Part shown: one piece after another, positions 22,189 to 26,087 of the stretch
Position numbering within the stretch: position 1 is the stretch's first letter
How the letters are laid out: every line of letters starts with the position of its first letter
Assembly (NCBI GenBank): GCA_900552565.1
Contig: USAK01000028.1
Location: forward strand, 1-26,087
Direction: 5' to 3'
DNA length: 26,087 nt
From: an uncultured Selenomonas sp.
GTDB taxonomy: Bacteria > Bacillota > Negativicutes > Selenomonadales > Selenomonadaceae
The notes under the pieces: generated by a model
Database searches by the model: none
What the model was told of the DNA's origin: nothing
Seen by the model: only the letters and a program-made list of their open reading frames with translations
Made by a program: the position numbers and the translations under genes

Positions 22189-23718
22189 TCACTCCACGGC
22201 CAATCCGACATCATTGCGCAGCTGCACGGCCTCGGCAATATGACGATCTTCGATGACGTTCGACGCATCGAGGTCAGCAATCGTGCGCGCCACTTTGATG
22301 ATGCGGTCGTAGGAGCGCGCGGATAGATTCATGCGCTGAAACGCCGCTTCTAAAATCTGCTGGGCAGCCGCCGTCAAGGAGCACGTCCGGCGCAGGACAG
22401 CATGATTCATCTGGGCATTGCAGAAGATGCCGTAAGCGTGCAGGCGCTTCGTCTGCAGGAGGCGTGCGGCCTCGACGCGGCTGCGGATGCTCGCGGACGA
22501 TTCCGCTTTCTGTGTTGAGGCAAGCTCCTGATATTTGACGCGCGGCACGCGGATATGAATGTCGATGCGGTCGAGCAAAGGTCCTGAAATGCGGCGCGTG
22601 TAGCGCCGGATTTCGGCAGGCGAGCACTCGCAGGTCCTGCCGCCCGACTCGTCGCCATAGTAGCCGCAGGGACACGGATTCATCGCACAGACAAGAATCA
22701 TGCTCGAAGGAAAGGTCAGCGAAGCATGCACGCGTGAAATCGTCACCATGCGGTCTTCAAGCGGCTGCCGCAGCACCTCAAGCGTTGCTTTCGAGAACTC
22801 GGGCAGTTCATCGAGGAACAGCACGCCGTGATGCGCGAGCGTGACTTCGCCGGGGCGCGGCACACTGCCGCCGCCAATCATCGCGACCATCGAAGTCGTA
22901 TGATGCGGACTGCGGAACGGCCGCTGCCGCACGAGACCGCCGCTCTGCGGCAAAAGCCCTGCGATGCTGTAGATTTTCGTGACTTCGAGGGCTTCTTCAC
23001 GCGTCAGCCGCGGCAGGATGGAACTCAGGCGGCGCGCGAGCATCGTCTTGCCGGAGCCCGGCACGCCGACCATCAGGAGATTATGACCGCCGGCCGCCGC
23101 GATTTCCAACGCACGCTTGGCCTGAAACTGTCCCTGCACATCCGCAAAGTCTTCCGTCATCGGCAGTTCATCATTTTCTGCCGCTGCTGCCGCAGGCGTC
23201 AAAGCCTCCTGTCCGTTGAAAAAAGCCACCGCCTGACGCAGATGGTCAAGCACATAAACCTTGATGCCCTCGACCAGCAAAGCTTCATTAACATTGCCGC
23301 GCGCGACAAAGACATGCGTGAGCCCCGCCTGCCGCGCCGCGATGACCATCGGCAGGATGCCGCGCACGGGCCGGCACTCGCCTTCCAGCGACAGTTCCGC
23401 CGCGAAAAATGACTTCTGCAGGCAGTCCGCAGGCACCACGCCATAGGCCGCGAGCAGCCCCATGGCAATCGGCAGATCAAGGCCCGGACTGTCCTTGCGG
23501 ATGCCGGCCGGCGCGAGATTAATCGTGACTTTTTCCTGACGCAGCTGAATGCCGGAATTGCGAATGGCCGTGCGCACGCGTTCTTTTGACTCACGCACGG
23601 CCGTGTCCGGCAGTCCGACAATATCAAAAGCCGGCAGTCCTGCTGCCGAGTCAACCTCTACCGCAATTATGAGGCCGTCGACACCAAGCGTCGTGCCTCC
23701 AAAAGACCTTGCGAACAA
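22189..23718 (-). CDS. comM: YifB/ComM family Mg-chelatase-like AAA+ ATPase (branch migration helicase)
   Basis: A 509-aa protein. The N-terminal LonC-like domain (GVDGLIIAVEVDSAAGLPAF, then DTAVRESKERVRTAIRNSG) is followed by an AAA+ core with Walker A GVPGSGKTMLARRLS (about 214-225) and Walker B GVLFLDELPEF (about 294). A cysteine cluster (CAMNPCPCGYYG, then CECSPAEIRRY) and RISGPLLDRIDIHI, with the arginine finger, come next. In other bacteria ComM drives branch migration when single-stranded DNA is integrated during natural transformation. The start is a TTG with GGGAGG 7 bases upstream, giving the family N-terminus MFARSFG. It follows yraN by 55 bases and is likely in the same transcript. 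Confidence 0.93.
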   Translation of the reverse strand: MFARSFGGTTLGVDGLIIAVEVDSAAGLPAFDIVGLPDTAVRESKERVRTAIRNSGIQLRQEKVTINLAPAGIRKDSPGLDLPIAMGLLAAYGVVPADCLQKSFFAAELSLEGECRPVRGILPMVIAARQAGLTHVFVARGNVNEALLVEGIKVYVLDHLRQAVAFFNGQEALTPAAAAAENDELPMTEDFADVQGQFQAKRALEIAAAGGHNLLMVGVPGSGKTMLARRLSSILPRLTREEALEVTKIYSIAGLLPQSGGLVRQRPFRSPHHTTSMVAMIGGGSVPRPGEVTLAHHGVLFLDELPEFSKATLEVLRQPLEDRMVTISRVHASLTFPSSMILVCAMNPCPCGYYGDESGGRTCECSPAEIRRYTRRISGPLLDRIDIHIRVPRVKYQELASTQKAESSASIRSRVEAARLLQTKRLHAYGIFCNAQMNHAVLRRTCSLTAAAQQILEAAFQRMNLSARSYDRIIKVARTIADLDASNVIEDRHIAEAVQLRNDVGLAVE

Positions 23719-23773
23719 AGCATTCCCTCCCTTGCAAACCTGTCAACCGTTCAAAGGTTCACACCAATAGACG

Positions 23774-24130
23774 TCATGTCTCGAAAGCCCCCTGCAGATG
23801 GCGGAAGCGCCAGTTCGTACCTGCAGCATAGACTTCCAGGACATCAAAACGACAGAGGCACCCCTCAAGATGCCTCTGCCGCAGAAACCAGCGAGCAGAC
23901 TGGATGATTTTTTGTTGTTTACGATAGCCGACGGCCGCGGCCGGACGCCCAAAGCGTTCCGTGCGTCTCGTCTTGACTTCGACAAAAATGACAGACTGCC
24001 CCTCACGGGCAATGATGTCAATCTCGCCGCGCGGCGTGCGGAAATTGCGGGCCAGGATTTCACAGCCATGGTCCTGCAGGAATGCGGCCGCAGCGTCTTC
24101 TCCCTGACGGCCAAGAATCGTTGTATCCAT
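23774..24130 (-). CDS. yraN: UPF0102 family endonuclease-like protein YraN
   Basis: A 118-aa YraN/UPF0102 protein with a Holliday-junction-resolvase-like PD-(D/E)xK fold. The N-terminal LGRQGEDAAAAFLQDHGCEI is the family signature. The acidic site shows in RGEIDIIAREG (Glu36 and Asp38) and FVEVKTR (Glu51, Lys53). The ATG at 24130 is preceded by GGAGAGG; a GTG at 24148 is less likely. The gene commonly lies between rnhB and comM in Bacillota, as here. Cellular role is not well established. A consensus promoter lies immediately upstream. Confidence 0.93.
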   Translation of the reverse strand: MDTTILGRQGEDAAAAFLQDHGCEILARNFRTPRGEIDIIAREGQSVIFVEVKTRRTERFGRPAAAVGYRKQQKIIQSARWFLRQRHLEGCLCRFDVLEVYAAGTNWRFRHLQGAFET

Positions 24131-24178
24131 AGTCCTCTCCGTATTCACCTATAATTTCCTATCGCTTCTTATAGATTT

Positions 24179-24207
24179 ATTATAGGATGTCCATGAGAGA
24201 GAGTCAA
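24179..24207 (-). promoter_or_regulatory. Sigma-A type promoter of yraN-comM
   Basis: TTGACT (24202-24207), a 17-base spacer and TATAAT (24179-24184) on the minus strand. The -35 box begins 6 bases after the rnhB stop. No terminator for rnhB is visible, so rbgA-rnhB transcripts may continue into yraN. Confidence 0.88.
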
Positions 24208-24212
24208 GTCAC

Positions 24213-24986
24213 TTAAAAATCTCTTACCAGTGAACGTACTGGTTCAAACGAACGGCGGTGAATCGGACACGGACCGTATTTCTTCAACGCCTCGATATGC
24301 TGGGCCGTGCCGTAGCCCTTGTGCTGGGCAAAGCCGTATTCCGGATAAATCTTGTCGTATTCATCCATGAGCCGGTCACGCGTGACTTTTGCGATGATGG
24401 AAGCCGCCGCAATCGAAGCAGACTTCGCATCGCCCTTGATGATGGACTGCGACGCCATCGGCAGATTCTCCAAAGGAACTGCGTCGATGAGGACCTCCTG
24501 CGGCTCCGGCTGCAGGGAAAAAATCGCCTCATACATGCCATTGATGGTCGCCTGATAGATATTGACGCGGTCAATCGTCTGTGCATCGATGAGAGCCGTG
24601 CCCACGGCAATGGCTTTTTCCTGAATCTCGTCAAAGAGTTCCTCGCGGACCTTGGCCGAGAGTTTCTTTGAGTCATTGAGTTTTGGCAGGCAGAGGTCAT
24701 GCGGCAGAATGACAGCAGCCACAGAAACAGGGCCGGCCAGAGGCCCTCGGCCCGCTTCGTCAACGCCTGCAACAATCTCATGGCCGCGCGCCCATGCCTC
24801 ATGCTCATACGCGTACATCTTCAAAAGGCGCGCATGCTCGGCCTGTGCCTTTTCATAGCGGCGCACCAGTCTTGCTGCAGCCTTGCGCGGGTCTTCGCGG
24901 CAGGCTGCGAGAAACTCCTCGCTGACTTCCGGCGCGGCTAAGGCAGCCTCAAGCTCTTTTATCGTGTAGTCTGCTATCGGTCTCAT
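24213..24986 (-). CDS. rnhB: Ribonuclease HII
   Basis: A 257-aa RNase HII, which removes single ribonucleotides from DNA and RNA from hybrids. Catalytic residues are Asp76 and Glu77 in VAGVDEAGRGPLAGP, Asp168 in EVLIDAVPL, and Asp204 in AKVTRDRLMDEYD. KGYGTAQHIEAL and HRRSFEPVRSL complete the family pattern. The ~70-residue helical N-terminal extension (ADYTIKELEAALA onwards) is normal for Bacillota RnhB. The start overlaps the rbgA stop by 4 bases (ATGA), so the pair is translationally coupled, the usual arrangement in this phylum. Confidence 0.96.
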   Translation of the reverse strand: MRPIADYTIKELEAALAAPEVSEEFLAACREDPRKAAARLVRRYEKAQAEHARLLKMYAYEHEAWARGHEIVAGVDEAGRGPLAGPVSVAAVILPHDLCLPKLNDSKKLSAKVREELFDEIQEKAIAVGTALIDAQTIDRVNIYQATINGMYEAIFSLQPEPQEVLIDAVPLENLPMASQSIIKGDAKSASIAAASIIAKVTRDRLMDEYDKIYPEYGFAQHKGYGTAQHIEALKKYGPCPIHRRSFEPVRSLVRDF

Positions 24987-25924
24987 GCCTTATCCCCTTC
25001 TGACGCTGCAGCTTCGCTGACTTTTTCTTTGCCGTCCGCGCTTTCGTCTGCCGGCACTTCGTCCAAGGTCACGAGGCCGAGCTTGCCGCTGCGGAATTCG
25101 TTCAGGACGATATTCTGCGCTTTCTCAAGGTCAACGACGCCGCCCTTGACGAGGCAGCCGCGCTTGCGGCCAATGGCCTCCAAGAGAGCAAGGCCATCTT
25201 CCGGCATTTCTCCCTTGAACTTGAAGCGTTCCTGCAGGCGTTCCGGATAATCGCGGCGCATGACCGACAAAAGCAGGGCCGTGACCTGTTCGCGGTCATA
25301 GATATCATCGTTGATGGCGCCCGTGAAGGCCAATTTAAGTCCGACGGTCTGGTCCTCGAACTTCGGCCAGAGGATGCCCGGCGTGTCGAGCAGGTCGAGC
25401 GAGGCGCCGATTTTTATCCACTGCTTGGCGCGCGTGACGCCCGGCTTGTCCGCGGCCTTGGCCTTGACAGCGCCGGCCAGACGGTTAATCAGCGACGACT
25501 TGCCGACATTCGGGATACCGAGAATCATGCAGCGCGCCGCGCGCGGACGGCCGCCGTTCTTGACGAAGCGGTCGGTCTTCGGGCGTGCGAGTTCTTCGGC
25601 CTGACGCACGAGCTGTTTCATGCCGCGCCCCTTGACGGAATCAATCGCGACCGCCGGAATGCCCTGTGCGCGAAAATACGCCAGCCAGCGCTTCGTACTT
25701 GCCGCATCGGCGAGATCGGATTTATTGAGCGCAATGAGCCGCGGCTTATCCTTGATGATGTCCGCGAGCATCGGGTTGGCACTGCTCGCTGGAATGCGCG
25801 CATCAAGAAGCTCGATGACGACATCGACGAGTTTGAGGTTCTCCTCAATCAGGCGCTGCGCCTTCTTCATATGCCCGGGGAACCACTGGATGCCCGGCAG
25901 GTCGTTTCTCGTTTCTTTTTCCAT
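24983..25924 (-). CDS. rbgA: Ribosome biogenesis GTPase RbgA (YlqF)
   Basis: A 313-aa circularly permuted GTPase needed for late 50S assembly. The family start GIQWFPGHMKKAQR is followed by G4 NKSD (67-70), then G1 GIPNVGKSSLINRLAG (136-151), a G2 threonine in KPGVTRAKQW and G3 DTPGILWPKF (180-189). The order G4-G1-G3 is the permuted hallmark. The C-terminal ANTAR-like helices bind rRNA, followed by a ~25-residue acidic tail (VPADESADGKEKVSEAAASE) that is longer than usual. CCTCC (minus-strand GGAGG) lies 7 bases before the ATG. An extended -10 promoter is upstream. The right flank has been invaded by an insertion sequence very near the -35 region. Confidence 0.96.
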   Translation of the reverse strand: MEKETRNDLPGIQWFPGHMKKAQRLIEENLKLVDVVIELLDARIPASSANPMLADIIKDKPRLIALNKSDLADAASTKRWLAYFRAQGIPAVAIDSVKGRGMKQLVRQAEELARPKTDRFVKNGGRPRAARCMILGIPNVGKSSLINRLAGAVKAKAADKPGVTRAKQWIKIGASLDLLDTPGILWPKFEDQTVGLKLAFTGAINDDIYDREQVTALLLSVMRRDYPERLQERFKFKGEMPEDGLALLEAIGRKRGCLVKGGVVDLEKAQNIVLNEFRSGKLGLVTLDEVPADESADGKEKVSEAAASEGDKA

Positions 25925-25954
25925 TTCTGTTCCTCCGTAAAAAATCTTATGTCC

Positions 25955-25963
25955 ATTATAGCA
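25955..25963 (-). promoter_or_regulatory. Extended -10 promoter of rbgA-rnhB
   Basis: Minus strand TGCTATAAT, identical to the gatCAB box. The expected -35 position (about 25978-25983) coincides with the probable insertion-sequence end and has only TTAGGT, so the promoter seems to depend on the TGn extension. Confidence 0.75.
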
Positions 25964-25978
25964 TATGACGACATTTTA

Positions 25979-26087
25979 ACCTAATCCGCCAGAAGTCCTC
26001 CACCTCTTAGGTGGGGGATGAAGGCTGGTATAGCGAATTTACGTAAGTCATTGAGCCATACCATTGCTCTGTAGATAGTTCTGTAGT
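25979..26087 (-). mobile_element. Probable right end of an IS200/IS605-type (TnpB) element, cut by the window edge
   Basis: The minus strand reads CTTCATCCCCCACCT, AAG, AGGTGGAGGACTTCTGG. The hairpin has a 6-base perfect stem (26000-26005 with 26009-26014), extendable over a mismatch. This stem and the flanking CTTCATCCCCC and GGACTTCTG context resemble the 3' ends of IS605/IS1341 elements, where the hairpin also ends the TnpB omega RNA. Two minus-strand frames are open from the window edge into the hairpin, so a coding 3' end of tnpB may lie here, but I cannot recognise it from so few residues. The exact boundary, about 25979, is inferred. Confidence 0.55.

Noticed and set aside
1..26087. 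tRNA, rRNA or known riboswitch genes
   Set aside because: No cloverleaf, rRNA stretch, T-box (AGGGTGG) or other recognisable leader motif was seen by eye in the intergenic regions. A covariance-model scan was not possible here.

Overview
The window joins two kinds of DNA. Positions 1 to about 13,870 belong to an integrated phage-like element. Positions about 13,875 to 25,975 are a housekeeping stretch of the bacterial chromosome. The last ~110 bases are probably the end of an IS200/IS605-type (TnpB) insertion sequence. The host looks like a Bacillota member. The reasons are a gatCAB operon, RbgA/YlqF, promoters with TATAAT and extended TGnTATAAT boxes, and GGAGG ribosome sites. The GC-rich chromosome with AT-rich regulatory gaps suggests to me a Negativicutes bacterium (Selenomonas/Mitsuokella/Megasphaera-like). 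That placement is an impression, not a measurement.

Element, left part (1-9,565, all on the minus strand, read right to left). This is an early/replication operon. In order of transcription it holds a 54-aa protein, a 106-aa protein, a DUF2800 PD-(D/E)xK Fe-S nuclease, a DUF2815 ssDNA-binding-type protein, a small membrane protein, a family A DNA polymerase, a DUF4406-like protein, a primase-helicase (P4/D5 type), a VRR-NUC nuclease, an SNF2-type helicase and a DUF1492 sigma-region-4-like regulator. Most neighbours overlap by 4-11 bases or are closely spaced. The regulator is followed by a TATAAT box with no -35 box but three helically phased ATGTCA repeats, as expected for an activator-driven late promoter whose genes lie off the left edge.

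Element, control region (9,490-9,760) and integration module (9,760-13,605, plus strand). A 71-aa SHOCT-like gene is followed by three tightly coupled serine recombinase genes. The outer two are complete large serine recombinases. The middle one has only the DNA-binding 'recombinase' part. A strong terminator closes the module. A 37-bp element with invariant internal spacing occurs four times: three copies in this control region (both orientations) and one before the DUF4406-like gene. It is the best candidate here for an undescribed regulatory system. No CI-like repressor, structural, packaging or lysis gene is visible in the window.

Junction. The element ends at the 3' end of rlmD (rumA). 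The last ~10 codons of rlmD change codon style, as if supplied by the element, which fits integration into the end of this gene.

Chromosome (13,875-25,924, all minus strand). There are four transcription blocks: gph-type phosphatase / MazG-like / rlmD; gatC-gatA-gatB; yraN-comM-priA (with an extra promoter before priA); and rbgA-rnhB. Clear promoters or terminators mark most block edges. Together these genes serve indirect Gln/Asn-tRNA synthesis, replication restart, R-loop and ribonucleotide removal, natural-transformation recombination, rRNA methylation and 50S assembly.
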